Position numbers and translations under genes: made by a program. Positions 15,271 to 24,621 of a stretch of DNA of 64,000 nucleotides are shown here, one piece after another. Every line of letters starts with the position of its first letter. Position 1 is the stretch's first letter. A model generated the notes under the pieces. It saw only the letters and a list, made by a program, of their open reading frames with translations. It did not search any database and was not told the DNA's origin. Source of the stretch: an uncultured Ruegeria sp. (GTDB lineage: Bacteria; Pseudomonadota; Alphaproteobacteria; Rhodobacterales; Rhodobacteraceae); NCBI RefSeq assembly GCF_947504215.1, contig NZ_CANNGO010000001.1:806001-870000 (forward strand), in the 5' to 3' direction.

Positions 15271-16284
15271 CTAAGAAGAGCCAACCGGTTTTGTAGTTTC
15301 GCGCTCGATCAATCGCACTTGCGTGCGTTTGACCTCCGATGGCTCAAAGGAGTTCTCCAGCCAATCCAAAACGGTTTCTGCAACCTGTCGACCAAAGTCA
15401 TCGACACCGCAACAAATTGTGGACAATGCAGGCCAGCATTCTGCGGCCTCTTTGATGTCGTCGCAGCCGATAATCTGAAACTCTTCGCCAATGGTTTTTT
15501 GGGCCTTGTGACAGGCATTGATCATTCCAAATGCGACAAGATCGTTAAAACACACAGCCGCATCGTATTCCGGATGGTCTGTAAACAAAGAAGCTGCGGT
15601 GGTTTGACCGAATGAACGGCTGCTACGGCCCGTCAGAACCAGGGGCGGAAGGTCCTGTTCGGCCATGACCTCGAGATATCCTGAAACACGTTCATGCGTA
15701 ACAGGACGACCTTCGAGCCCGCCAACAAACGCAATACGCCGTGCTCCTGCTTGCAAAAGAACCCGCGTCGCCATACGGCCACCGGTCAAATAGTCAGGCG
15801 CCAGGAACGGAAACTTGGCGTAGTCACTGCTGATCTGACGCATCACTTGTATCGTTGGCACGCCAGAACGTTCGATCGCGGCAATCGAATTTGCCACGTC
15901 GCCATAAGCGGGCGATAGGATCAGCGCCGACACACCATGTTCCAGCATCGCACCAATAACCTGATCCTGGATTTCCGTATCTTCATTCGTGTTTGCCACA
16001 ACGACGGCATATCCACGAGATCCCAAGGCCATCTGCAGGGACGTAGCAAATTCTGTGAAGAACGGGTTGTTAAGGTCGTTGATGACCAACCCTATCAGTG
16101 CAGTACCGGAAGATCTGAGATTTGCCGCAGACCGGTTGTAGACGTAGCCGATCTCTTTCATCGCAGTGTGCACCAATTGGCGCGTCGCGGGCTTCACCTG
16201 CTCACTGCCCTGCAGAACAAGGCTTACCGTAGATTTGGAAACGCCCGCCTTGGTTGCAACATCTATGATCGTCGGTCTGCGCAT
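15271..16284 (-). CDS. LacI-family repressor at the end of the sugar operon
   Basis: 337 residues. The N-terminal LacI helix-turn-helix and hinge are clear (PTIIDVATKAGVSKSTVSLVL, then KEIGYVYNRSAANLRS), followed by the periplasmic-binding-protein-like sensor domain (LIGLVINDLNNPFF, IGCDDI). It is the last gene of the unit, 5 bp after the DUF993 gene. The probable operators are two palindromes at the head of the operon (30812-30844), whose central ACGT symmetry around a TGGAACGTTCCA core is of LacI-family type. The inducer is presumably the transported sugar or an early catabolite. Autoregulation follows from its place in the operon. These links are inference. Confidence 0.9.
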   Translation of the reverse strand: MRRPTIIDVATKAGVSKSTVSLVLQGSEQVKPATRQLVHTAMKEIGYVYNRSAANLRSSGTALIGLVINDLNNPFFTEFATSLQMALGSRGYAVVVANTNEDTEIQDQVIGAMLEHGVSALILSPAYGDVANSIAAIERSGVPTIQVMRQISSDYAKFPFLAPDYLTGGRMATRVLLQAGARRIAFVGGLEGRPVTHERVSGYLEVMAEQDLPPLVLTGRSSRSFGQTTAASLFTDHPEYDAAVCFNDLVAFGMINACHKAQKTIGEEFQIIGCDDIKEAAECWPALSTICCGVDDFGRQVAETVLDWLENSFEPSEVKRTQVRLIERETTKPVGSS

Positions 16285-16289
16285 TCAGC

Positions 16290-17459
16290 TTATTGCTCAA
16301 CCCCATGAAGGTTCAAAAGTGTGATCATCCGCTTTTTGGCCATATCCGGATCCAGAAGCAATCCGGCCTGATCCGCAAGCCGGAACACTTCGGCATAGTG
16401 GCAGATGTCGCGGCTGGATTGGAAACCACCGGGCATAACAAAATGAGATTGCGCGCCGTTCAACCACGCCAAATACGCAATCCCTGCCTTGTAGTACCGA
16501 GTTGGCGCCCTGAAAATCTCACGACTGAGAGGGACGGTTGGTGCGAACAAGGAGTTGTAACGATCCATGTCATTCTGGGCGAGCGCTTCAAGCGCTTGAC
16601 TTGCGGCCGGGGCAATTGCAGCGAAAATTCCCAACAAGGCGTGAGAATACCTCGATCCATCCCCGGCAATTAGGTCGGCGTAGTTGAAATCATCCCCAGT
16701 ATACAGGCGAACCCCGTCCGGGAGGCGGGCGCGAAACGCCTCTTCATGCGCCTGATCCAGCAAAGAGATCTTGATGCCGTCAACCTTGCCAGGGTTTTCG
16801 GTGATCAGAGACAGAACAAAGTCACTGGCCTTCTCGACATCGGCACTGCCCCAGTAACCGGTCAGCGCAGGGTCAAACACATCGCCCAACCAATGCAGGA
16901 TGACAGGATCCTTCGCCCCATCAATCAATGAACGATAGACATGATGATAGACATCTGGCCCAGCCTCGATTGCCGGAAAAGCGCGAGATGCCATCAGGAT
17001 CAGCTGTCCGCCTGCCGCCTCGATCTGTTCTGCCTGCATCTGGTAGGCTGACAGAATACTATTCGCGGTTTTGAGGTCTTCAAGACGCATATGATCCGTC
17101 CCTGCCCCACATGCGACCCTAGGAGACAATGGATGAGATTTGGCGGCGACCATGGTGCGCTGGATCAACTCTAACGCAGTGTTCCAATCCACACCCATGC
17201 CACGCTGTGCCGTATCCATTGCTTCTGCCAGGCCAAGCCCTTGATCCCACAGCCCTTGCCTAAACTGTAGCGTTGCATCCCAATCCACAGCCGGACGTCC
17301 GTCCCATGGGTATCGCTCGGCCAGCGGGTCCGAGACCACGTGCGCAGCGGCGAATGCCGTGCGTGTCAAGGGCACTTTCGGTGCGCGCGGCACCAACGGT
17401 GTTCCAGACAACTTGTACGGTGCCAATTGGCCATCGAGTCCTGGCAAGGTCAGGGCCAT
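16290..17459 (-). CDS. DUF993 family protein (dihydrodipicolinate synthase-like)
   Basis: 389 residues, typical for DUF993. Blocks such as ACGAGTDHM, QMQAEQIEAAGGQLILMASRA, PVILHWLGDVFDPALTGYWG and DGIKISLLD show the TIM-barrel family related to the DHDPS/NAL aldolases. The Lys in DGIKISLLD is at the position where class I aldolases of this group have their Schiff-base lysine. The family is found near sugar-oxidation genes; no reaction is established that I know of. A retro-aldol or dehydratase step on a keto-sugar is plausible here because the operon holds several sugar oxidoreductases and no kinase. It starts 4 bp after the Dabb gene. Confidence 0.8.
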   Translation of the reverse strand: MALTLPGLDGQLAPYKLSGTPLVPRAPKVPLTRTAFAAAHVVSDPLAERYPWDGRPAVDWDATLQFRQGLWDQGLGLAEAMDTAQRGMGVDWNTALELIQRTMVAAKSHPLSPRVACGAGTDHMRLEDLKTANSILSAYQMQAEQIEAAGGQLILMASRAFPAIEAGPDVYHHVYRSLIDGAKDPVILHWLGDVFDPALTGYWGSADVEKASDFVLSLITENPGKVDGIKISLLDQAHEEAFRARLPDGVRLYTGDDFNYADLIAGDGSRYSHALLGIFAAIAPAASQALEALAQNDMDRYNSLFAPTVPLSREIFRAPTRYYKAGIAYLAWLNGAQSHFVMPGGFQSSRDICHYAEVFRLADQAGLLLDPDMAKKRMITLLNLHGVEQ

Positions 17460-17463
17460 CTCC

Positions 17464-17772
17464 TCAGACCTCCAGATCCAGGACCAAAATCCCGTCGATC
17501 CCGCCTATTGCGTTCTCGACAAGCTGCCCGCCCAGTGCCTTGTGGGTTTCGTTGGTCGCATATGCCTCAAGCGCGGACCAATCAGCGAAATCAATGACAA
17601 ACCCGTGCATATAGCCACGCTCAATCTGTTCGGGGCTTTCGCTGCGACCCCCGGTAAACCCACCTGCCCCGGGCAGCGTCTCGGACAGATCAGATAGCCC
17701 TGCGTAGATTTTCGATATGGCCTGCTCGGTCACATCCGGGCGAAACTTGGTTAGAACGATATGGCGGATCAT
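17464..17772 (-). CDS. Dabb-family (stress-responsive alpha/beta barrel) protein
   Basis: 102 residues: MIRHIVLTKFRPDVT at the start and YMHGFVIDFADWSALEAYATN plus HKALG are the usual Dabb/ferredoxin-like pattern. These small dimeric proteins include cyclases and isomerases as well as proteins of unknown role. The start overlaps the GMC gene stop as ATGA. In this operon it may be a small lyase or isomerase on a keto-sugar product; no residue in the sequence proves catalysis. Confidence 0.8.
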   Translation of the reverse strand: MIRHIVLTKFRPDVTEQAISKIYAGLSDLSETLPGAGGFTGGRSESPEQIERGYMHGFVIDFADWSALEAYATNETHKALGGQLVENAIGGIDGILVLDLEV

Positions 17773-19361
17773 TGTGTTAACCCCTGATCTTGTTTGATCA
17801 TGTCAGCGGCTTTTTCACCGATCATGATGGTAGGTGCGTTTGTGTTTGATGAGTTGACCGTTGGCATGATCGAAGCATCAGCGACGCGAAGTCCCTCGAT
17901 CCCGTTGAATCGCAGGCGCGAGTCCAAAACCGCTTCGGCATCGCCGCCCATCCGACAAGTGCCCGCACAGTGGTGAGACGTCTTGGAATGCATGCAGATA
18001 AAGTTGAAATACTCTTGCTCAGTGCGAACACCTGGCCCTGGCAAACGTTCGGCAAGGATGAAGGGTTTCAAGGCATCTTGCGCGAGGATGTTCTGGACCA
18101 GTTTCAGCCCGCGGATCGACATCTCTCGATCATACGGATCGACCAGATAGTTCGGGTCGATCAACGGCATCGCTGCGGGATCAGCACTTTGTAATCGAAC
18201 GCTGCCACGCGATCGAGGTCGTAAGAAACAAGCGTTAAGGGTTACGCCTCCATTCGGCATCGCTTCGACACCCGCTTCGATACCGGTTCCAAGCCCCAGA
18301 TGCATCTGAAGATCCGGCGAACGCGCGTCTGGATCGGCGTACCAGAACCCTCCAGTTTCAAACAGGCTAGAGGCCACAGGACCTTTTCGGGTGAACAAGT
18401 ATTGCAGGCCGGCGAAGGCTGAGAGATGCAACTTAGCAAAACGGTCGTACGTGTGTGGTCCCGAGACCTCACAAATCGAGTACAAATCTAGGTGATCCTG
18501 CAGGTTTTCACCAACTTGCGGCTGATCAAAGACCGTCTTGATGCCAAGGTCTTCCAGATGATCCGCCGGGCCAACCCCAGACAACTGCAACAAACGTGGA
18601 GAGCCAATCGCGCCAGAACAAAGGATGACCTCATTCGATGCGCTGAATTTTTTACCGTTGATCAACTCCACGCCCGTTGTCCGGCCACGATCCACAAGGA
18701 TGCGGCGGACCTGGGCTCCAGTCTGAACGGTGAGGTTCGAACGGCCCCGGTTTGGAGCTATAAACGCCATGGCAGCTGACGACCGACGCGCATTTCGCTG
18801 GGTCAGCTGGTAATATCCGGCCCCGTCCTGTTTTTCGCCGTTTACGTCACGTGTTTCGGGAATTCCGACCTGTCCAGCCGCCTGAATGTAGGCGTCGCAA
18901 ATCGGCAGGGGTGCGGCAGGCATTGAAACCCCCATAGGCCCGCCCCTTCCGTGGAATGTGTTGTCATACGTGTCGTTGTCTTCAGATTTCTTGAAATAGG
19001 GCAGCACGTCGGCATAGCTCCACCCGTCGCACCCCATCTGTCGCCAGTCATCGTAGTCCTGCGCGGCGCCGCGCGTGTAAATCTGTGCGTTGATCGCAGA
19101 TCCGCCGCCAATCACCTTGGCTTGGGTATAGGTGAAAATCTTATCTTGCATGTGCTTCTGCGGAACGGTCGACCACCCCCAGCTGCCAATGCCTTTGGTC
19201 ATTTTGGCAAATCCGGCAGGCAGATGGAAAAACGGGTGCCGATCGGTTGATCCGGCCTCGAGCAACAGTACATTGGCCGAAGGGTCTTCGGACAAACGCG
19301 CCGCAATGACCGAGCCCGCCGACCCGCCACCAATCACAATGAAATCATACCCTTCAGACAT
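17769..19361 (-). CDS. GMC oxidoreductase, choline/alcohol dehydrogenase type
   Basis: 530 residues. The FAD motif GGGSAGSVIAARLSE (residues about 11-25), GMC signature 1 around VIGGGSAINAQIYTRG and the second signature SGAIGSPRLLQLSGVGP are present; the C-terminal catalytic region has HHCAGTCRMG and the last block VNSSNTNAPTIMIGEKAADM. This is the BetA/AlkJ-like branch, acting on primary alcohols with transfer of electrons to the respiratory chain. No signal peptide, so cytoplasmic or peripheral membrane. It follows the SDR by 27 bp and is the second GMC enzyme of the operon; its product aldehyde could feed the aldehyde dehydrogenase upstream. Substrate unknown. Confidence 0.9.
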   Translation of the reverse strand: MSEGYDFIVIGGGSAGSVIAARLSEDPSANVLLLEAGSTDRHPFFHLPAGFAKMTKGIGSWGWSTVPQKHMQDKIFTYTQAKVIGGGSAINAQIYTRGAAQDYDDWRQMGCDGWSYADVLPYFKKSEDNDTYDNTFHGRGGPMGVSMPAAPLPICDAYIQAAGQVGIPETRDVNGEKQDGAGYYQLTQRNARRSSAAMAFIAPNRGRSNLTVQTGAQVRRILVDRGRTTGVELINGKKFSASNEVILCSGAIGSPRLLQLSGVGPADHLEDLGIKTVFDQPQVGENLQDHLDLYSICEVSGPHTYDRFAKLHLSAFAGLQYLFTRKGPVASSLFETGGFWYADPDARSPDLQMHLGLGTGIEAGVEAMPNGGVTLNACFLRPRSRGSVRLQSADPAAMPLIDPNYLVDPYDREMSIRGLKLVQNILAQDALKPFILAERLPGPGVRTEQEYFNFICMHSKTSHHCAGTCRMGGDAEAVLDSRLRFNGIEGLRVADASIMPTVNSSNTNAPTIMIGEKAADMIKQDQGLTQ

Positions 19362-19388
19362 TCTGTTTTGCCCTCAGATCCTTGGTGT

Positions 19389-20147
19389 TCAAAGTCGCGA
19401 GATTGACAGGCCGCCATCCACTGGGATCACGGCGCCGGTGGCGAATTGCATCTGACCTTCAACAATCGGCAGGATGACATCCCCGATATCCTTCGGCTCG
19501 CCCCAGCGCGCCGCCGGGACAAGGCCACCCTCGATCCGATCTGTGTATTTGTCGCGCACCCCTACCGTCATGTCGGTAGCAATAATGCCCGGGCGCAACT
19601 CAAAGACGCCAATGCCAAGCGGGGCCATACGCACGGCAAAAAGCTGCGCCATCATCGCGGCGGCCGCTTTGGACACGCAGTATTCTGCGCGTTCAATCGA
19701 CACCATCGTTGCGCTGACAGAGGTGACAAAGGTTATCGACCGATAGCTGTCCCGAGGCTGCGCCTCCATGCGTCGCGCTACGTGCTGAGCCAGAAAGAAC
19801 GCCCCGCGCAGGTTGATATTCTGTACGGAATCCCAGTTCTCGGTCGTTAGATCCAGCATATCTCCGCGCACGGGCGCACCCACGCCCGCGTTGTTGATCA
19901 AAGCAGTGATCGGACCCAACTCAGCCTCGACCTGATCCAACAGCGTTGGGACATGAGCGATATCTGACACATCGTGCTGCACATGGATGGCGGCAGGGCC
20001 AAGTTCGGTCAATGCCGCCTTCACCGCGGGTGTGTCAGTGTCCGAGCGCGATGCCAATGCCACCTTATAACCGGCAGCGATCAGGGCACGGGAAATGCCC
20101 AGACCAATGCCTCTCTGCCCGCCGGTGACCAAAGCCGTTCCGCTCAT
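19389..20147 (-). CDS. Short-chain dehydrogenase (FabG-like)
   Basis: 252 residues. TGGQRGIG cofactor motif (residues 7-14), NNAGVG, the catalytic Ser in TSVSATMVS and YCVSK (YxxxK) are intact, and the C-terminal block QFATGAVIPVDGG is typical of classical SDRs. Its start overlaps the stop of the pyranose-type GMC gene by ATGA, so the two are made together. It probably oxidises or reduces a hydroxyl/keto group of a sugar intermediate. Naming it a 3-ketoacyl-ACP reductase, as automatic pipelines may do, would not fit the context. Confidence 0.88.
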   Translation of the reverse strand: MSGTALVTGGQRGIGLGISRALIAAGYKVALASRSDTDTPAVKAALTELGPAAIHVQHDVSDIAHVPTLLDQVEAELGPITALINNAGVGAPVRGDMLDLTTENWDSVQNINLRGAFFLAQHVARRMEAQPRDSYRSITFVTSVSATMVSIERAEYCVSKAAAAMMAQLFAVRMAPLGIGVFELRPGIIATDMTVGVRDKYTDRIEGGLVPAARWGEPKDIGDVILPIVEGQMQFATGAVIPVDGGLSISRL

Positions 20148-21634
20148 GCTGCAAACTCCGTTTCGATAATGTGGCGACCCGCTCGCAAAGCGAGGGCGGC
20201 GATGGTCAGCGCCGGGTTTACGGCGGCCGAAGTCGGTAAGACTGACGCATCAACAATGAACAGGTTCCGATGGTCGTGGCTGCGGCAATGGGTGTCGACC
20301 ACGCTGAGTGACGGATCGGTGCCCATACGCGCCGTGCCACACTGATGCGACGGGGTGCGCCGATCAAACGGACGAGAAAGAACGATCGGAAACCCGGCTT
20401 GACGGAGGTGCTTTTTTAAACGCGCGACCAGTGCTTCGTGCGCTTGCCAGTTCGAACGCTTCCAATCCAGACAAATTTGCTGGCCTCCGACGGTCACGCG
20501 GCTGTCGCGGTTCGGTAAATCCTCGGACATCGCGTAGAAGTCAAAACTTCGATTGGCGATAAGCGCCGCGATGGGGCCCGGCAGGTTGGTTTGTGAAGCA
20601 AGGATTGGACCAGTGATCTTGCCCAGCATCTGGATGTTGCCCAAGGGCAGAACTCCGTTGCCGGCAGCGTTGTAATAGTCGTTAAACATCAGAGTCTTCT
20701 GATATACGGACCGGTTTCGGCGCAGCGGGTGAATAGCCAGCACTGCCGAGCAATTGTGGTTCATGAAGTTCCGGCCTACCTGATCTGACCGATTGGCAAG
20801 ACCAGTTGGACAATTTTCGTTCGCGGACTTGAGCAACAACACTGTGGATTGAACTGCCCCGGCCGCCAGAGCAATCAAAGGGGCTTCAAAAGTGCCTCGC
20901 CCTTCGACTTCGACGCCTGAAACGCGACCTTCATCACTGGTTATCAATCTCTGCACAGCCGCACCGGTCTGCAGTTCCACATTTGAATGCAACAAAGCTT
21001 GGGCCAGCGCATTGGTTTCCGCATCCATCTTGCCACCGCAGGTGTTCGGATAGGCATCCCACGTGGTTTGTCCGTGTGCCAGCCATCTGTCGATATCGAC
21101 CCCGAGCGGGACTGACGAAGGGGTCAGACCAGTGCGCTGCAGACGAAGTCTGAGATCCGCAATATCGGGCTCATCTGGAACTGGAGGATATGGATAGTCA
21201 CCGCTGTGGGGCGGCTCGGTTGGATCCTCGCTGGTGACACCGCGTACATTGTAAAGGGTCTCGGCCGCCTGATAATCAGCCTCGAGTTCTTCATATCGGA
21301 TCGGCCAACCGGGTGATTGCCCGCCCATATGTTGGCGCGGTTCAAAATCCTCGGCCCGGTACCGTATCAGCGCCGCACCGTAGAATTTGGAATTCCCGCC
21401 CACACAATAATAGTTGCCCGGGCTGAAGAGTTTACCTTCGCCATCCTGCCATGTCTCATCGGGTCGAAAACGCCCGTCAGCGAATATCGCGTTTGGATCT
21501 CGATCCCAAGATGACGGGGTCAGACGTTCGCCCCGTTCAAGGATCAGGATTCGGCGCCCGCTCGGCGCAAGCACCGCAGCCAATGTCGCCCCGCCTATGC
21601 CGGACCCAATGATTATGACGTCGGCACGTGTCAC
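20144..21634 (-). CDS. GMC oxidoreductase, pyranose/gluconate dehydrogenase type
   Basis: 496 residues. FAD motif IIGSGIGGATLAAVLAPSG at residues 7-25, then CVGGNSKFYGAALIRYRAEDF where the flavin is usually anchored, and the C-terminal block HQCGTARMGTDPSLSVVD with SAAVNPALTIAALALRAG. This matches the branch with glucose/fructose/gluconate dehydrogenases and pyranose oxidases, rather than the choline dehydrogenase branch. There is no Tat signal and no small partner subunit gene, unlike the membrane-bound gluconate dehydrogenases, so a cytoplasmic enzyme is likely. Its place directly after the sugar ABC ATPase (ATGA overlap) suggests that it oxidises the imported sugar. Confidence 0.88.
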   Translation of the reverse strand: MTRADVIIIGSGIGGATLAAVLAPSGRRILILERGERLTPSSWDRDPNAIFADGRFRPDETWQDGEGKLFSPGNYYCVGGNSKFYGAALIRYRAEDFEPRQHMGGQSPGWPIRYEELEADYQAAETLYNVRGVTSEDPTEPPHSGDYPYPPVPDEPDIADLRLRLQRTGLTPSSVPLGVDIDRWLAHGQTTWDAYPNTCGGKMDAETNALAQALLHSNVELQTGAAVQRLITSDEGRVSGVEVEGRGTFEAPLIALAAGAVQSTVLLLKSANENCPTGLANRSDQVGRNFMNHNCSAVLAIHPLRRNRSVYQKTLMFNDYYNAAGNGVLPLGNIQMLGKITGPILASQTNLPGPIAALIANRSFDFYAMSEDLPNRDSRVTVGGQQICLDWKRSNWQAHEALVARLKKHLRQAGFPIVLSRPFDRRTPSHQCGTARMGTDPSLSVVDTHCRSHDHRNLFIVDASVLPTSAAVNPALTIAALALRAGRHIIETEFAA

Positions 21635-22743
21635 GGAACGATCCGCATCTCGCTTTCAGGATCAAAGGCAACTGCCTTTTCCATGTTGACGGCAAAGTTG
21701 AAATCCTGACCTGCCGCAACCTCGGCATCCGAACGCATCCGGGCGATGACATCGCGCCCGCCCAATTGCATCGACACAAACGTGTCTGAACCCGCAGGTT
21801 CGGTCACAACGATACGGTTGGTCATATTCGCAATGTTCGAAGACTTTCGGTCGGCGCCATCCATATCGGTAATCGTTTCCGGTCGAACCCCCAGCAGGAT
21901 GTCACGCCCGGCCCACGTCGCTAGATTGTCCTGGCTAAAGGGCAAATGCGCCGTCGATCCATCGTGCAGCACTACTTCGGCATGCGGGCGACCGTTCAAC
22001 ACCTCTACGCGCGCAGGCAACACGTTCATTGCAGGCGACCCCATGAAAGTGGCCACAAAGATATTGGCCGGGGTGTCGTAGATATCCTGTGGCGTACCAA
22101 GCTGCTGAACGTATCCGCCATTCATGACAGCGATCCGGCTGGACAGCGTCATGGCTTCGATCTGGTCATGCGTTACATAGACAATGGTAGTGCCAAGATT
22201 TTGGTGCAGCTTCTTGATCTCGGTCCGCATATCCACACGCAGTTTTGCATCGAGGTTTGACAGAGGTTCGTCAAACAGGAACACGTCAGGTTCGCGCACC
22301 AACGCGCGTCCCATTGCAACCCGCTGACGCTGACCGCCAGAAAGCTGCCCGGGCTTACGGTCCAGCAATTGTTCGATCTGAAGCAGACGGGCGACTTCGA
22401 TCATGGCCTTGTCGCGATCCGCTTTGGGAACGCCATGCATTTCCAGACCAAACGTGATGTTCTGTCCAACCGTCATATTCGGATAGAGCGCGTAGCTTTG
22501 GAACACCATGGCGATGTTGCGGTTTGATGGGTGGACCCCGTTCATCACCTTGTCCTTGATCCGAACCTCACCACTGGTGATCTCTTCCAGCCCGGCGATC
22601 ATGTTCAACAAGGTCGACTTACCGCACCCGGATGGGCCGACGAGAACCAGAAACTCACCTTCCTCCACCGAGATATCAACCTTGTGCAAAACCTCGACCG
22701 AGCCATAGGATTTGGTCGCGTTGTCTATGTCCAGAAAACCCAT
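21631..22743 (-). CDS. Sugar ABC transporter ATPase (MalK/UgpC type)
   Basis: 370 residues. Walker [10 protein letters not shown], signature [16 protein letters not shown], Walker [16 protein letters not shown] and the switch histidine in YVTHDQIEAM are present; the C-terminal 130 residues are the TOBE-type regulatory domain (VLPARVEVLNGR, LGVRPETI). It energises the permease pair encoded just upstream. It starts 6 bp after the second permease gene and its stop overlaps the GMC start (ATGA). Confidence 0.93.
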   Translation of the reverse strand: MGFLDIDNATKSYGSVEVLHKVDISVEEGEFLVLVGPSGCGKSTLLNMIAGLEEITSGEVRIKDKVMNGVHPSNRNIAMVFQSYALYPNMTVGQNITFGLEMHGVPKADRDKAMIEVARLLQIEQLLDRKPGQLSGGQRQRVAMGRALVREPDVFLFDEPLSNLDAKLRVDMRTEIKKLHQNLGTTIVYVTHDQIEAMTLSSRIAVMNGGYVQQLGTPQDIYDTPANIFVATFMGSPAMNVLPARVEVLNGRPHAEVVLHDGSTAHLPFSQDNLATWAGRDILLGVRPETITDMDGADRKSSNIANMTNRIVVTEPAGSDTFVSMQLGGRDVIARMRSDAEVAAGQDFNFAVNMEKAVAFDPESEMRIVP

Positions 22744-22749
22744 AAGGCC

Positions 22750-23631
22750 TTATCCTTTCACGGAACCCGCCATCAGGCCGCGGACGAAGTATCGACCAGC
22801 CACGATGTAGACGAGCAGAGTTGGCAAGGCGGCAAGAATGGCGCCTGCAAAATGAACGTTGTATTCCTTCACACCGGTTGACGATTGCACCAGGTTGTTA
22901 AGCGCGACCGTCATCGGTTGGCTGTTGGCATCCGCAAAGGACGCGCCAAACAGGAAGTCATTCCAGATGTTTGTGAACTGCCAGATGATTGAGACCACTG
23001 CGATTGGCCCGGAGCTGGGCAGAAGAATGCGCCAGAAGATCTGAAAGAACCCGGCCCCATCGATTTGCGCGGCCCGGATCAGTTCGGTTGGGAAGACAGC
23101 ATAGTAGTTGCGGAAGTAAAGCGTCGTGAATCCGATACCGTACACCACATGCACCAGGGCCAGGCCCCAAGTCGTTCCGGCCAACCCCATCAGACCCAGC
23201 ATGCGTGCCATAGGGATCAACACGATCTGGAACGGGATGAAACAGGCGAAAAGCATCAAGCCAAACAAGATAGTGTCGTATTTGAACCGCCACTTTGTCA
23301 GCACATACCCGTTCAGCGCACCCAGAACGGTCGAGACTATGACAGCCGGAACCACCATCTTGATGGAATTCCAGAAATACGGGCGCAGGCCTGTCGGCTC
23401 GACCCCGATTTGCGCCGACGACCAGGCTTTGATCCAGGGCTCAACGGTAAAGACCTGCGGCAAGTTCATCATGCCGCCGCCGGTAATCTCTTCCAGCGGT
23501 TTTAGTGAGTTTGCCAGCATCACGTAAAGCGGCAGAAGATAGAACAGTGAGAACAGTAATAGCACCAGATAGATCAGCGTGCGCGTGATGCGCCCGGTGC
23601 GGATCGCGGTATCCTGAGTCGCCTGAGCCAT
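22750..23631 (-). CDS. Sugar ABC transporter permease (MalG type)
   Basis: 293 residues with about six membrane helices and the coupling EAA loop ELIRAAQIDGAGFFQIFWRILLPSSGP. The first helix follows a basic N-terminus. It partners the preceding permease; the stop of that gene and this start share one base (TGATG). The size and order (binding protein, two permeases, ATPase) fit the glucose/mannose-type importers of COG0395. Confidence 0.9.
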   Translation of the reverse strand: MAQATQDTAIRTGRITRTLIYLVLLLFSLFYLLPLYVMLANSLKPLEEITGGGMMNLPQVFTVEPWIKAWSSAQIGVEPTGLRPYFWNSIKMVVPAVIVSTVLGALNGYVLTKWRFKYDTILFGLMLFACFIPFQIVLIPMARMLGLMGLAGTTWGLALVHVVYGIGFTTLYFRNYYAVFPTELIRAAQIDGAGFFQIFWRILLPSSGPIAVVSIIWQFTNIWNDFLFGASFADANSQPMTVALNNLVQSSTGVKEYNVHFAGAILAALPTLLVYIVAGRYFVRGLMAGSVKG

Positions 23632-24524
23632 CAGCGTTTCTCCCGCAATTCAGCATAAAGATAGGGAATCATGATCGCTGCGATAGTCATCAGCATAATC
23701 GTCGCCGATGCAGCGCCAATCCCCATCTGATTTCGGGTGAAGGTGTAAGAATACATGAAGGTTGCGGGCAGCTCGGTCGCGCGGCCTGGGCCGCCTCCGG
23801 TCAAGGCGATCACAAGGTCAAATGTCTTGATGGCCAGATGGCTGAGGATAACAAACGCAGACAGGAATGCAGGTCGCAATTGCGGAATAATGATGCGACG
23901 GTAGAGGTTCCAGTTCGACGCACCATCCATCTGTGCGGCACGCAGTATTTCGTTGTCGATCCCCCGCAGACCAGCAAGAAACATCGCCATAACGAAGCCG
24001 CTGGTCTGCCATACGGCGGCCAGAACAACCGTGTAAATTGCGTAGTCTCGGTTTTTGATCCAGTCAAACTCGAAACTTTCCCAACCCCAGCTGTGCATCA
24101 CGTTTTCCAACCCGATACCGGGGTCCAAAAACCACTTCCAAGCGGTCCCTGTCACGATAAAGCTGAGTGCCATGGGATATAGGTAAATCGGGCGCAGCAA
24201 ACCTTCGCCGCGGATTTTCTGATCAAGGAAGATCGCCAGGCCAAGCCCGATACAGGTGCAGATCACGATATAAAGACCCGCAAAGATGCCCATATTGATC
24301 AGAGATGTTTCCCAATGGCTAAGCCGCCAAAGTTTGTCGTAGTTTTCCCAACCAACCCATCCAAATGACGGCAGGATGCGGCTGTCGGTAAAGGACAGGT
24401 AGACCGAAAACAGGATGAACCCATAAACAAAGACCAGCATCATCGCCAACGAAGGCGACAGGACCAGTTTCGGGATCCAGTTTTGAAGGCGTGTCTTGAA
24501 ATCCGCGTCGGCTGAAACAGCCAT
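23631..24524 (-). CDS. Sugar ABC transporter permease (MalF type)
   Basis: 297 residues, six predicted helices, EAA loop EILRAAQMDGASNWNLYRRIIIPQLRP. It is the first permease after the binding protein, separated from it by a 97-bp gap with a strong hairpin (24580-24599), which probably lowers its expression compared with the binding protein. Confidence 0.9.
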   Translation of the reverse strand: MAVSADADFKTRLQNWIPKLVLSPSLAMMLVFVYGFILFSVYLSFTDSRILPSFGWVGWENYDKLWRLSHWETSLINMGIFAGLYIVICTCIGLGLAIFLDQKIRGEGLLRPIYLYPMALSFIVTGTAWKWFLDPGIGLENVMHSWGWESFEFDWIKNRDYAIYTVVLAAVWQTSGFVMAMFLAGLRGIDNEILRAAQMDGASNWNLYRRIIIPQLRPAFLSAFVILSHLAIKTFDLVIALTGGGPGRATELPATFMYSYTFTRNQMGIGAASATIMLMTIAAIMIPYLYAELREKR

Positions 24525-24579
24525 GGCGCGTCCTCCTAAAGTGGTGGTGTTCTAAGGCTTGGATTGCCCTCTTGGGACA

Positions 24580-24599
24580 GGGCGGTCGAATGACCGCCC
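24580..24599 (-). promoter_or_regulatory. Intercistronic stem-loop between binding protein and permease
   Basis: Perfect 8-bp stem GGGCGGTC / GACCGCCC with a 4-base loop, 22 bp after the binding-protein stop on the minus strand, with no T run. The position is typical for hairpins that protect the 3' end of binding-protein mRNA and allow only part of the transcripts to continue. A similar element stands at the same place in the smo operon (59259-59286). Confidence 0.6.
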
Positions 24600-24621
24600 C
24601 ATCGGGAGGATCACTTTTCGA

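Noticed and set aside
19389-20147. Naming the SDR as fatty acid FabG
   Set aside because: Sequence is a generic classical SDR and the context is sugar oxidation, with no other fatty acid synthesis genes.
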